A DNA stretch of 64,000 nucleotides from Desulfoluna butyratoxydans (GCF_900699765.1 NZ_CAADHO010000010.1:124001-188000), one strand, 5' to 3'; positions 16,720 through 25,314 are shown, numbered from the stretch's first letter. Numbers and translations: made by a program. The notes: generated by a model from the letters alone, not told the origin.

Positions 16720-18801
16720 ATGAAGACCTTACTTTTTGAAATTGGAACGGAAGAGATTCCTGCCGGGTATATTCGGCCCGCCCTTGACTTTTTAGCCGCG
16801 GCCGTGGCCGACAGGCTGAAAGAGAACCGCATCGACGCCGGGGAGGTCTCCACCTACGGCACCCCCCGTCGCCTCACCGTCATGGTCAAAGGCGTGGCCG
16901 AGGGCCAGAAAGCCGAGACCACCGAAGTGACAGGTCCTCCTGAGTCCGTGGGCTATGAAGCCGACGGCACCCCCAAGATGCCCGCCGTGAAGTTTGCGGA
17001 GAAAGTGGGCATCGACGTGTCCGAGATCCAGATCAAGGAGACCAAGAAAGGGCGGTACCTTTGTGCCAGCGTGGCCGAAGAGGTCAAGCCTTCGGTGGAG
17101 GTTCTCTCGGAGATCCTTCCCGAGCTGATCCACAAGGTTCCCTTTCCCAAGACCATGCGCTGGGCCGACCTCTCCGTCACCTTTGCGCGCCCCGTCCAGA
17201 ACATCGTGGCGCTCCTGGGTGAGACGGTGATTCCCTTCTCCTTCGGCAACGTCACCAGCGGCAACGCCTCTTTTGGTCACCGCTTCATGAACCCCGGGCC
17301 CGTGGTCATCGACAACCCCGATGCCTACCTGGAGATTCTGGAGAAGGTCAACGTCATCGCAGATTTCGATGCCCGACGCGTCATGGTGAAGGAGCGGGTA
17401 ACCGAGGCCGCCAAAGAGGCGGGCGGTGTGCTTCTCCCCGATGAGGAGCTCTTTGACACCGTCACCAACCTCATCGAGTACCCGGTGGTGGTCATCGGGA
17501 CCTTTGACGAAGATTTCCTTGCCGTGCCCGACGAGGTGCTCATCACCTCCATGCGCGAGCACCAGAAGTACTTTGCCGTGGTGGATGAGGCAGGTAAACT
17601 CAAGAATGCCTTCCTTGTGGTGAACAACACCCGCGTCAAGGATCTCTCCCTGGTGCGCCGCGGCCACGAAAAGGTTCTGCGCGCCCGTCTTGCCGATGCG
17701 AAATTCTTCTTTGACCAGGACCTGAAAGAGACCCCCGATGCCTGGGTGGAGCGCCTCAAAGGCGTGCTGTTCCAGGCCAAGCTCGGCACCGTTCACGAGA
17801 AGGTCGGGCGCATCCGCCACCTGGCCGGCGTCCTGGCCCGGGTTGCCGAAGCCTCTGCCGATACCGCGGCCCACACCACCCGTGCGGCTGAGCTTTGCAA
17901 GGCAGACCTCGTCAGCCACATGGTTGTGGAGTTTACCAAGCTTCAGGGTGTCATGGGTCGTGTCTACGCCGAGAGGGCAGGGGAGGACGCGGCCGTGGCC
18001 GCTGCCATCCAGGAGCACTACAAGCCCCTCTACTCCGGAGGGGAGCTTCCCCAGACCGAAGAAGGGGCCCTGCTGGCCCTGGCCGATAAGCTCGACACCC
18101 TCTGCGGCTGCTTTGCAGCGGGCCTCATCCCCACCGGGGGCGCCGATCCCTATGCCCTGCGCCGTCAGGCCATCGGCATCGCCCAGATCATGGTGAAGAT
18201 GGGGTACGCCTTCCCCTTGCGCCCCGTGCTGGAAGAGGGCGTTGCCGCCTATGCCGACCGCATCGAGGTCAACACGGACGAGACCGTTGCTGCCATCATC
18301 GATTTTTTCCGAGGCCGCATCGATCACCTCCTCTTTGAAGAAGGGTACGCCAAAGACGTTGTGGCGTCTGTCACCTCCGTGGGCATCAACGTGGTACCGG
18401 ATATCTGGATGCGTGTGAAGGCCCTCTCCGAGCTCAAGGAGAAGGCGGACTTCGAAGCCGTGGCCGCAGCCTTCAAGCGTGTGGTCAACATCATCAAAAA
18501 AGCGGACCTCTCCGGGGGCGTTCCTGCCGTGGACACCTCGCTCTTTGAACACGAGAGCGAAAAAGAGCTCGTCAACGCCTTTGCCGCCACCCGCACCGAG
18601 GTGGAAGACGCCCTTAAGGACGGTGGCTACGACAAGGCCCTCACCGCCGTGGCCGGGCTTCGACCTTCGGTGGACCGGTTCTTCGAAGACGTCATGGTCA
18701 TGGCCGAAGACGCCGATGTCCGGGCCAACCGCCTGGCCATCTTGGCGGGCATCGCAGGGCTCTTCGGGGATATTGCTGATTTTTCCAAGCTCTCAGCTTG
18801 A
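16720..18801 (+). CDS. glyS: Glycine--tRNA ligase beta subunit
   Basis: 693 residues, standard. It begins with the typical MKTLLFEIGTEEIPAGYI. The beta subunit binds tRNA-Gly and completes the alpha2-beta2 synthetase; its middle carries an HD-like helical domain and its end an anticodon-binding (DALR-like) domain, here from about residue 580 with DFEAVAAAFKRVVNIIKK. No truncation or frameshift. A strong terminator follows, so glyQ-glyS form one unit. Confidence 0.97.
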   Translation: MKTLLFEIGTEEIPAGYIRPALDFLAAAVADRLKENRIDAGEVSTYGTPRRLTVMVKGVAEGQKAETTEVTGPPESVGYEADGTPKMPAVKFAEKVGIDVSEIQIKETKKGRYLCASVAEEVKPSVEVLSEILPELIHKVPFPKTMRWADLSVTFARPVQNIVALLGETVIPFSFGNVTSGNASFGHRFMNPGPVVIDNPDAYLEILEKVNVIADFDARRVMVKERVTEAAKEAGGVLLPDEELFDTVTNLIEYPVVVIGTFDEDFLAVPDEVLITSMREHQKYFAVVDEAGKLKNAFLVVNNTRVKDLSLVRRGHEKVLRARLADAKFFFDQDLKETPDAWVERLKGVLFQAKLGTVHEKVGRIRHLAGVLARVAEASADTAAHTTRAAELCKADLVSHMVVEFTKLQGVMGRVYAERAGEDAAVAAAIQEHYKPLYSGGELPQTEEGALLALADKLDTLCGCFAAGLIPTGGADPYALRRQAIGIAQIMVKMGYAFPLRPVLEEGVAAYADRIEVNTDETVAAIIDFFRGRIDHLLFEEGYAKDVVASVTSVGINVVPDIWMRVKALSELKEKADFEAVAAAFKRVVNIIKKADLSGGVPAVDTSLFEHESEKELVNAFAATRTEVEDALKDGGYDKALTAVAGLRPSVDRFFEDVMVMAEDADVRANRLAILAGIAGLFGDIADFSKLSA

Positions 18802-18808
18802 TCTGAAC

Positions 18809-18873
18809 AGGCCCCGTGGCATCACCCGAAAGGGCCCGGCCGGACGTACGGTCGGGCTGCTGACGGGGCCTTT
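18809..18873 (+). terminator. Branched terminator after glyS
   Basis: AGGCCCCGT (18809-18817) pairs with ACGGGGCC (18863-18870) and the following T. A second hairpin inside pairs GCCCGGCCG with CGGTCGGGC with one mismatch. A short T run follows. Confidence 0.65.
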
Positions 18874-18944
18874 ATGTAAACCACCACCCATCCGGTTTTT
18901 GTGCTTAGGCAAAAACCGGCTCACAGAACAAAATGGAGGAGTCC

Positions 18945-19205
18945 ATGGCTGGATTTGATCCGGAAAAGGATAAGAAACTCAAAGAGTGGCGATGCGAGGA
19001 CACCGGTCTTCTTGTCTCCATCAACCAGTACGACAAAGGCGAGCCCAAGGTGCAGATCGGCCCCCGAATCCTCAAGAAAAAGGACGGTACCGACCGAGCC
19101 CCCGCCAAGGCGGGTCGCCTCTCCATCAGCGACATCAGCTTTCTGTACGATATCATTGATGACATCAAAGACGAGCTGGAAAACAACCTTGATCCCATAG
19201 AGTAA
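18945..19205 (+). CDS. Small conserved-looking protein of unknown function
   Basis: 86 residues from the ATG at 18945, chosen because GGAGGAG lies 6 bases ahead; an ATG four codons earlier would bury that site. The protein is charged and soluble with no signal peptide or membrane segment. It reads as a short beta-rich N-terminal half (EWRCEDTGLLVSINQYDKGEPKVQIGPR), a basic loop (LKKKDGTDRAPAKAG), then an acidic helix (SISDISFLYDIIDDIKDELENN). The shape recalls small single-stranded nucleic-acid binders of the PC4/YdbC kind, but that is only a weak impression. Own terminator upstream, no obvious partner. Function unknown. Confidence 0.72.
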   Translation: MAGFDPEKDKKLKEWRCEDTGLLVSINQYDKGEPKVQIGPRILKKKDGTDRAPAKAGRLSISDISFLYDIIDDIKDELENNLDPIE

Positions 19206-19247
19206 CGGGTTGTCGGCCTGCCTGTTTTTCGGCGGGCCACTGATTCA

Positions 19248-19268
19248 GGCGCCCCGTGCCGGGGCGCC
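19248..19268. repeat. Perfect palindrome
   Basis: Nine-base arms GGCGCCCCG and CGGGGCGCC around TGC. It lies 43 bases past the small unknown gene; no T run follows on either strand, so termination is uncertain. The rest of 19206-19501 shows only an AT-rich block near 19395-19435 that may be a promoter for the phosphorylase gene. Confidence 0.55.
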
Positions 19269-19501
19269 GAAAAATGGGTCCCATGACCCAGTGCCGCCCT
19301 TTTTGCGTTGCCCCTCCATCCGCGCTTCCTGCCGTCGCTTTCCCTGGGACGGGGCACGTGCCGCTGGTTTCCTGTAATATTGCGAATCCGTTAAATAATC
19401 TAAGGTGCCGTGTAGCGATCTATTATATAGTGAGAGGTAAGGCACGTGTCGGATGGACGCCACGTGTGACGGCGTGATCGGAAAACAAGGAGGATGCAAC
19501 C

Positions 19502-20233
19502 ATGACAACAGGTATTGTGACCCCCCCGGAAGGGCCGGAGATTCCCGAAAAGGTGGTCCTTGTGGCTACCCAGCCCGATTTTTCCGAATTGATCAGGACC
19601 CTGGACGCCAAGGAAATCAAAGGCGTTCCCATGCCCATGCGGTTGTTCCGCACCGGCAATGTTGCCGTGGCAGGGCCCTTTATGGGGGCTCCCCAGGGCG
19701 TGATGCTTTTAGAGAACCTCGTGGCCTGGGGCGGTAAGTATTTTCTCTTTACCGGCTGGTGCGGGTCCCTCACGGGCAAGCCCGGCATCGGAGAGACACT
19801 GCTCCTCACCGGGGCCTTTGTGGATGAAGGAACCTCCCTCCATTACGGGGTGGAGGCTGTGGGGCACTGCGTGGCCCCTTCCGCTTCCCAGACCGCCTTT
19901 GTCCGGGAGACCCTGGAGAGGGCTGGCACTTCCGTGTCCGAGGGCAAGGCCTGGACCACGGACGCCATGTACCGCGAGACTCCGGAGCGGATCAACCGGT
20001 TCAAGGACCTTGGAGCCATCGCCGTGGAGATGGAGGCCTCGGCCTTTTTCACCGCGGCCCGGTACCGCAAGGCCAAAATGTCCGCGTTGATGACGGTCTC
20101 GGACGATGTCTCCGGGTTGAGCTGGAACAAAGGTTTCGGGACACCGGCCTTCAAGGAGGGGCGCAAGCGGACCCTTGAGGCCGTGAGCCTTCTGGCCGGC
20201 CAATCAAGCTGGGGGCAACCCCAGGACGGCTGA
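19502..20233 (+). CDS. Nucleoside phosphorylase family protein
   Basis: 243 residues. Family signs: a phosphate/ribose-site strand around FLFTGWCGSLTGKPGIGETLL, the purine/ribose-binding EMEASAFF near residues 177-184, and a C-terminal SDD that usually holds the base-binding aspartate. Such enzymes split nucleosides with phosphate (uridine or purine nucleoside phosphorylase) or hydrolyse methylthioadenosine. The glycine-rich N-terminal loop usual for the group is weak here, so the substrate is not clear. AAGGAGG stands just before the ATG. The divergent DNA ligase gene begins 102 bases downstream. Confidence 0.82.
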   Translation: MTTGIVTPPEGPEIPEKVVLVATQPDFSELIRTLDAKEIKGVPMPMRLFRTGNVAVAGPFMGAPQGVMLLENLVAWGGKYFLFTGWCGSLTGKPGIGETLLLTGAFVDEGTSLHYGVEAVGHCVAPSASQTAFVRETLERAGTSVSEGKAWTTDAMYRETPERINRFKDLGAIAVEMEASAFFTAARYRKAKMSALMTVSDDVSGLSWNKGFGTPAFKEGRKRTLEAVSLLAGQSSWGQPQDG

Positions 20234-20242
20234 GTAAACGTT

Positions 20243-20276
20243 CCCCCACGCACGGCTTCGTTGCCTTGCGTGGGGG
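20243..20276. other. Hairpin between phosphorylase and ligase genes
   Basis: CCCCCACGC (20243-20251) pairs with GCGTGGGGG (20268-20276). No T run follows, so it may be an mRNA-stability hairpin or a weak terminator. Confidence 0.45.
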
Positions 20277-20335
20277 GCCGAAATGTGATGACAAAAACGA
20301 CTGGCTGACCTGGCCTGCACGATAGAACGGACTCT

Positions 20336-22174
20336 ATGAATGACATTGAACGGCTCGTTGATGAGCTGAAGCGGTTGAATGCGGCGTATCGAAACGGAGA
20401 GCCCCTGGTTTCCGATGCGGAATACGATGAGAAGGTGGAAGCCCTTCGAGCCATGAATCCGGCCCACCCCTACCTCGGAGCAGTGGAACCGGAGACCTTT
20501 AACGGCAAGGGAAAGGTGCGGCATCCCGTCCCCATGCTCTCCACGGAAAAAGCGTATAAAATCGAAGATCTCGAGCGTTTTGTTAATCGAGTGGATAAAG
20601 CGGCCCTGGAGATCGGGCTCTCCTCCGTGAACTATCAGGTCATGGCCAAACTCGACGGCCTGGCCGGCAGGGACGATGGCACGGAGTTTGCCACCCGCGG
20701 CAACGGCTTTGAAGGCTATGAGATCAGCAGCGCCCTGGCCAAGGGGGTGATTCCCGTGGGCGGGCGCGGCAAGGGGCTCGGCGAGATCGTCATGAGCCTC
20801 TCTTATTTTGAAGAGAACCTCAAAGACCACTTCGAACACCCCCGCAACATGGTGGTGGGAATCATCACCTCAGATGTCCTCAACGAACACGCCCAGAAAG
20901 CCCTGGAAGACAAGGCGGTGCGTTTTGTCCCCTATTCGGAGCTGAATAAATGGACGGGCAGCGGCCCGGAGATGATCGCGTCCATGGACGCCATCCGCGA
21001 GGAGGTCTTGGGCGGGATCGATTACCCGGTGGACGGCCTGGTGGCCGAGGTCACGGACGAAGCCCTGCGCACCCACATGGGTGCCACCAGCCACCACCAC
21101 CGCTGGCAGATCGCCATCAAGACCCGGGGAGAGAGCGCCGTCACCACCGTGGAAAGCGTCACCTGGCAGGTGGGCCGCACCGGCAAGGTCACCCCGGTGA
21201 TGGAGGTGAGCCCGGTGAAGGTCTCCGGTGCCACCATCCGCCGCGTCACGGCCCACAACCTGGAGCGCCTTCGCTCCGAGAGCGTAGGACCCGGTGCCGA
21301 GATCGAGATTATCCGAAGCGGGGAGGTGATCCCCAAGCTTGAAAAGGTCCTCACCCCGTCCGAGGAGGTCTCCATTCCCGAGACCTGTCCTGTCTGCGAC
21401 GCCCCCCTTGAAGAAGACGACAAGTTCTTGCTCTGCGTCAACCCCATGTGCAGCGCCAAGGCCGAGCAGCGCATTGTCCACTGGTTCAAGACCCTGGGCA
21501 GCGCGGACTGGTTCGGTAAAAAGACGGTGCAGAAGCTGGTGGAGAAGGGCTACGACACCCTGGAGAAGATCTATAAGCTGAAGGCTGTGGAGTTCCAGGC
21601 CCTGGGCTTTGGTCCGGTGCAGTCGGAAAACCTTTACAACGCCCTGGGCATCAGCCGCACCGAGCCCGTGGAGGACTGGCGGTTCCTGGCGGCCTTCGGG
21701 GTCCGCAGCCTGGGCAAGAGCGAAGCCCGGAACCTCCTTTCCGTGTTTCCTCTCACTGAGCTCATCGAGAAAACGGGGGACGAGATCCTTGCCGCCGACA
21801 TCAGGGGGTTCAAGGGCGCCAAGTGCGAAAACATCGGCACGGGTCTTGCCGTGGTCCGAGAGACCATCCGCCACATGCTGGACCTCGGGTTTCAGCTGGA
21901 AGTCACCCCCCTGGCTTCCGAGGTTGCCGAATCGGCCTCGGATTCACCCCTTTCCGGAAAAGGGGTGGTCTTCACCGGTAAGATGGTGCGCGGAAGCAGG
22001 GAGGAGATGCAGGAGATGGCCCGGAAGCTCGGGGCCGTGGTGCAGTCCTCGGTTTCGGGCAAGACCGATTTCCTGGTGTGCGGCGCCAATGTGGGCGCAA
22101 AGAAGGTGGAAAAAGCACGGGAAAAAGGGGTGGAGGTCATTGACGAGGACCGGTTCTATGAGCTGGTGTCCTAA
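20336..22174 (+). CDS. Divergent NAD-dependent DNA ligase
   Basis: 612 residues, somewhat shorter than the ~670 of LigA. Order: an Ia-like NAD-binding segment (SDAEYD near 26-31), adenylation domain with AMP-accepting lysine in AKLDG (Lys105), YPVDGLVAEV (230-239), OB segment with QVGRTGKVTPV (278-288), four zinc-type cysteines (C351, C354, C367, C372), helix-hairpin-helix region, and a BRCT domain from about 540 (KGVVFTGKM, GKTDFLVCG). Odd points: the acidic residue two places before the catalytic lysine in LigA is Met here, and the usual RGEV motif reads LGEIVM. It may be the only ligase or a second, specialised one; that needs the whole genome. Confidence 0.85.
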   Translation: MNDIERLVDELKRLNAAYRNGEPLVSDAEYDEKVEALRAMNPAHPYLGAVEPETFNGKGKVRHPVPMLSTEKAYKIEDLERFVNRVDKAALEIGLSSVNYQVMAKLDGLAGRDDGTEFATRGNGFEGYEISSALAKGVIPVGGRGKGLGEIVMSLSYFEENLKDHFEHPRNMVVGIITSDVLNEHAQKALEDKAVRFVPYSELNKWTGSGPEMIASMDAIREEVLGGIDYPVDGLVAEVTDEALRTHMGATSHHHRWQIAIKTRGESAVTTVESVTWQVGRTGKVTPVMEVSPVKVSGATIRRVTAHNLERLRSESVGPGAEIEIIRSGEVIPKLEKVLTPSEEVSIPETCPVCDAPLEEDDKFLLCVNPMCSAKAEQRIVHWFKTLGSADWFGKKTVQKLVEKGYDTLEKIYKLKAVEFQALGFGPVQSENLYNALGISRTEPVEDWRFLAAFGVRSLGKSEARNLLSVFPLTELIEKTGDEILAADIRGFKGAKCENIGTGLAVVRETIRHMLDLGFQLEVTPLASEVAESASDSPLSGKGVVFTGKMVRGSREEMQEMARKLGAVVQSSVSGKTDFLVCGANVGAKKVEKAREKGVEVIDEDRFYELVS

Positions 22175-22178
22175 AAGC

Positions 22179-22188
22179 GCCTCCGGCG
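22179..22188. repeat. Short copy of GCCTCCGGCGG-type intergenic repeat
   Basis: GCCTCCGGCG just after the ligase stop. The same core appears at 24829, 25103, 33637 and 35771, and inverted at 25267 and 33851, always between genes. Confidence 0.5.
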
Positions 22189-22301
22189 TCTAAGGATTTG
22201 TGGGCCAAGGGTTTCGTCACCCCTGAACCCTGGATTGCAAAAGCCCTACAAAATCGATTTTTCCAGCGTTCAAAATAAAACCGAGAAAAATCGACCCAAA
22301 C

Positions 22302-22369
22302 GGAGCGCCGCACTCCGGTGCGGCATTTTCGTCCGTTGTTACCCGTGCCGCACCGGAGTGCGGCGCTCC
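22302..22369. repeat. REP/BIME-like double palindrome
   Basis: Two perfect 24-base inverted arms, 22302-22325 and 22346-22369, surround 20 bases. Each arm is itself a hairpin: GCCGCAC-TCCG-GTGCGGC. Palindromic units set head to head with a short spacer are the build of REP/BIME elements. Around it, 22370-22450 is G-rich then featureless, and no gene fits 22175-22562. Confidence 0.7.
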
Positions 22370-22451
22370 AAGGGGACAAGGGGGGGGGCGGGGGGTGGTG
22401 TAAATTAGGTCGATGGCCCAATCGTTGATCAAGGCCGAGGTTGTTTAAAAG

Positions 22452-22491
22452 GCAACCAGCTTTCAAGGTGGCTCACCTTGCCGCCTGAGGC
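22452..22491 (+). repeat. 40-bp direct repeat, left copy
   Basis: Matches 25238-25277 at 37 of 40 positions by eye. It contains a perfect hairpin CAAGGTG-GCT-CACCTTG. The two copies stand in the same orientation on either side of the dynamin-like gene. Confidence 0.7.
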
Positions 22492-22580
22492 TGGGTTTCC
22501 CTCGCCTTTAACCATCGAAGGCCGTTTTGACCATAGCTGGTGGGCAGTAACAATTATCAATCATGCGGGTTAAGGTGTTT

Positions 22581-24815
22581 ATGAAGCGATACAAGGAGCT
22601 GAAAGAGGAGATTCTTAAAGCGGGCCGTGACTTCAGGGCCCTTTTTTCAAAAGCGGCCGGGGCCATGCCGGTGGCTGACGGGACCTTTGATCGGTGGGAG
22701 AAAACCCTGGACGGCATCGACCGTCAGATCGGGGACGAGAGTTTTCGCGTGGCCGTGGTGGGGCCCATCAAGTCCGGCAAGAGCACCTTTGTGAACTCGT
22801 TGTTCAAGGGGGATTACCTCAAGCGGGGAGCGGGGGTGGTGACATCCATCGTCACCCGCATTCATTACGGTGAGACCCTGGCCTCGGAGCTTACCTTCAA
22901 AAGCTGGGACGAGATCAACCGGGAGATTGCCCATGCCGCCGAGCTCCTGCCGGGCATGGATCTCACCGTGGAGGAGACGTCCTTTGACCTGCGCAAGGAG
23001 GGGCACCGGGCCGCCCTGGCCGAGGGACTCGAAGGACTCTCCCGGGACATGCTTATCACCGAAGACGCCCGCAACGTCCACACGGTGCTTCTCTCCTCCT
23101 ACCTCAAAGGGTATGAGCGCATGGAGGGGATGATCCGCCCCGACGCGGTGACTCGTCGCTTTGAAGGGGATGATTTTGCCTCCCACCGGGACTACTCCGG
23201 GGACGAGGTGCTGGCCGTCTACTTAAAGGATGTCTGCCTCACCATCGACACCGTCTCCTGGGACCCCTCGGTGGAGATCGCCGATTGCCAGGGGAGTGAT
23301 TCCCCCAACCCCCTCCACCTCTCCATGATCCAGGATTACCTGGTTTATGCCGACCTGCTGGTGTACGTCATCAGCTCCCGCACCGGCCTTCGCCGGGCCG
23401 ACATCCGCTTTCTGACCATGATCCGGGAGATGGGCATCGCCGAGAACACCACCTTTGTGGTGAACTGTGATTTTTCCGAGCACGACTCCGTGGAGAACAT
23501 GGAGGCCATCGTGGCCAAGATCACCGAAGAGCTCTCCCTGCTGATCCCGGAGCCCGAGGTTCACACGGTATCGGCTCTCTACCAGCTTCTGACCTCCCTG
23601 GAAGAGACCCTCTCCCAGCGGGACCGCATGCGCCTGGAGCAGTGGCGCCTGGACGAGGCCTTCAGCAGCGCGTCGGTCTCCGGCATGGAGGGGTTCATCA
23701 AGGCCCTGGAGGAGAAGCTCACCCTGCAGAAATACTTTATTGCCCTGAACAACCATGCCGAGCGCCAGATGGTCATCGCAAGCGGGGTGCAGCAGTGGAT
23801 TCGCCTCAACCGGGAGATGCTCACCCGGGACCGGGACAGCGCCTCCCGCCTTGTGTCGGGCCTGACCCATCAGCAGGAGAAGATGACCCATGTCAGGACC
23901 ATGATTCGAAGCACCCTGGACGGAGCCCTGAAAAAAGTGAAGGGCGACCTCTCCGGCCGGGTGGATCGGTTTTTCGATGCCTCACGGGGGCAGGTGGTGA
24001 CCGATGTCATGACCCACATCAGGCAGTATGCGCCGGACTACGGGGTTTACGCCACCACAGACGAGGATGAGGACGCCTTTATCCGCGCCATGGGGGCCGT
24101 GCATCGCGATTTTCGGCAGGACATGGACCGGTTCCTGACCGAGGAGATCTCTCCCAAAATTATCGGTCTTGCCAGGGAGCTGGAAGAGACTCTCATGGCC
24201 GATCTCGACAAGATCACCGCCCCCTACGGGCTGATGATCAACGACACCCTGGGGGACTACCGCCAGGCCGTGGAAGAGCTGGGCCTCACCCTGGGGGAGA
24301 CCGCTCCTTACAGCCTGCCCTCCATGGACATGGAGACGGCCAGGAAGGTGACAGGCATCCGTTTTCCGTCGGTGTCCGCTGTTCTGGACTACTCTCTGCG
24401 CGTCCGTGCCGAGGCCATGGTGCGGTTCGGGGCCTACACGGTGATCAATTTTGTTCGGAATCTCCTCAACAAAGCGCCCCAGGACCGCTCGGCCATCTGT
24501 GAAAAAGCCCTTGCCGACGGCATGAACCGCACGAGAAAAGAGGCGCTGGAGTCCATGGGCCAGCACCTCCGGGATTACAAGGAAGCCCTCAAGGAGGGGT
24601 ACCTCTACAAACTGGCCGACGCCCTGGCCGATCAGCTCTTTGAACGGCACGCCGAAGGGTTCCATGCCTATATCGGACGCCTCGACGAGCTGACCCGCCG
24701 CATCGAAGAGACGGGCAAAGACAAGGAGACGGTTCTGGACGCCATGGACGCCATGGAAAAGGACGCGATCCGTCTCTTCAGGCAAGTGGATCAAGTGAAA
24801 ATGATGGTGGCATAA
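22581..24815 (+). CDS. Dynamin-like GTPase
   Basis: 744 residues from the ATG at 22581, chosen for AAGG 5 bases upstream; an ATG at 22563 has no such site. N-terminal GTPase: P-loop GPIKSGKST (residues 61-69), switch threonine in GVVTSIVTRI, and DCQG as the G3 box (235-238). G4, normally NKxD, reads NCDF, so the base-specificity lysine is lost. Long helices follow, typical of the dynamin stalk (WIRLNREMLTRDRDSASRL, LARELEETLMADLDKI). A hydrophobic stretch, MVRFGAYTVINFVRNLL, lies in the second half and could be a membrane paddle. Bacterial dynamin-like proteins remodel membranes in repair, vesicle release or phage resistance. It stands alone between repeats, without a paralogous partner. Confidence 0.82.
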   Translation: MKRYKELKEEILKAGRDFRALFSKAAGAMPVADGTFDRWEKTLDGIDRQIGDESFRVAVVGPIKSGKSTFVNSLFKGDYLKRGAGVVTSIVTRIHYGETLASELTFKSWDEINREIAHAAELLPGMDLTVEETSFDLRKEGHRAALAEGLEGLSRDMLITEDARNVHTVLLSSYLKGYERMEGMIRPDAVTRRFEGDDFASHRDYSGDEVLAVYLKDVCLTIDTVSWDPSVEIADCQGSDSPNPLHLSMIQDYLVYADLLVYVISSRTGLRRADIRFLTMIREMGIAENTTFVVNCDFSEHDSVENMEAIVAKITEELSLLIPEPEVHTVSALYQLLTSLEETLSQRDRMRLEQWRLDEAFSSASVSGMEGFIKALEEKLTLQKYFIALNNHAERQMVIASGVQQWIRLNREMLTRDRDSASRLVSGLTHQQEKMTHVRTMIRSTLDGALKKVKGDLSGRVDRFFDASRGQVVTDVMTHIRQYAPDYGVYATTDEDEDAFIRAMGAVHRDFRQDMDRFLTEEISPKIIGLARELEETLMADLDKITAPYGLMINDTLGDYRQAVEELGLTLGETAPYSLPSMDMETARKVTGIRFPSVSAVLDYSLRVRAEAMVRFGAYTVINFVRNLLNKAPQDRSAICEKALADGMNRTRKEALESMGQHLRDYKEALKEGYLYKLADALADQLFERHAEGFHAYIGRLDELTRRIEETGKDKETVLDAMDAMEKDAIRLFRQVDQVKMMVA

Positions 24816-24828
24816 GAGCTAAAAGCTG

Positions 24829-24859
24829 GCCTCCGGCGGCCAGGGGATAAATCCCCTGG
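24829..24859. repeat. GCCTCCGGCGG repeat joined to CCAGGGGAT palindrome
   Basis: GCCTCCGGCGGCC at 24829-24841 runs into the palindrome CCAGGGGAT-AA-ATCCCCTGG at 24840-24859, directly after the dynamin-like gene. It could serve as a processing hairpin for that transcript. Confidence 0.6.
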
Positions 24860-24916
24860 ACCCTAGGTTTGGGAATGCTCTTTCGCCTTCGTTCCTCAGG
24901 CTCATCACATTCCCTG

Positions 24917-25020
24917 ACGGGCTTCGCCCGTGCTGAATATGGAAAGGGGCAATCTTCTGCATCAGGGTCTCTTTCGTTCCCAGGCTCTGCCTGGGAATGC
25001 GACACGGAGGCTCTGCCTCC
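24917..25020. repeat. Cluster of three hairpin repeats
   Basis: ACGGGC-TTC-GCCCGT (24917-24931), TTCCCAGGC-TCT-GCCTGGGAA (24977-24997) and GGAGGC-TCT-GCCTCC (25006-25020). The second and third are 8 bases apart and share the TCT loop. This is the look of a mosaic intergenic palindrome family. 24816-25314 holds no gene. Confidence 0.65.
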
Positions 25021-25102
25021 AGAATTGAGATCGCCTCATCCTGTAAGCTCCAGTGTCAAGGTGGGGGAAACTTGTAAACTCATTTGTAACTATTCAGCTT
25101 AT

Positions 25103-25126
25103 GCCTCCGGCGGTCTTTCCGGGGCC
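25103..25126. repeat. Variant copy of GCCTCCGGCGG repeat
   Basis: GCCTCCGGCGGTCTTTCCGG and the following GGCC resemble the 33637 and 35771 copies, with a shorter middle. Confidence 0.5.
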
Positions 25127-25237
25127 TAAGATTATAAAAAAAACTTAACAAAAAGGTTTGAAAAATTCCTTTTAAATGAATTTTGCGTTTAAAGGCGGAT
25201 GTGATTTGACCCGAGGAACGAGGGGCAAAACGCATCC

Positions 25238-25277
25238 GCAACCTGCTTTCAAGGTGGCACACCTTGCCGCCGGAGGC
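25238..25277 (+). repeat. 40-bp direct repeat, right copy
   Basis: Same orientation as 22452-22491 and about 93 percent identical, with the same CAAGGTG/CACCTTG hairpin. It ends 38 bases before the GNAT gene. Confidence 0.7.
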
Positions 25278-25314
25278 ATGTTTTTATATCTTATTTTAAG
25301 GAGCTTAGAACAAC

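Noticed and set aside
19256..19477. 73-codon plus-strand frame upstream of the phosphorylase gene
   Set aside because: No motif or ribosome-binding site; it crosses a palindrome and an AT-rich promoter-like block.
22459..25277. Insertion sequence or integron around the dynamin-like gene
   Set aside because: No transposase or integrase frame lies between or beside the repeats and no clear target-site duplication was seen; kept only as a repeat-bracketed gene.
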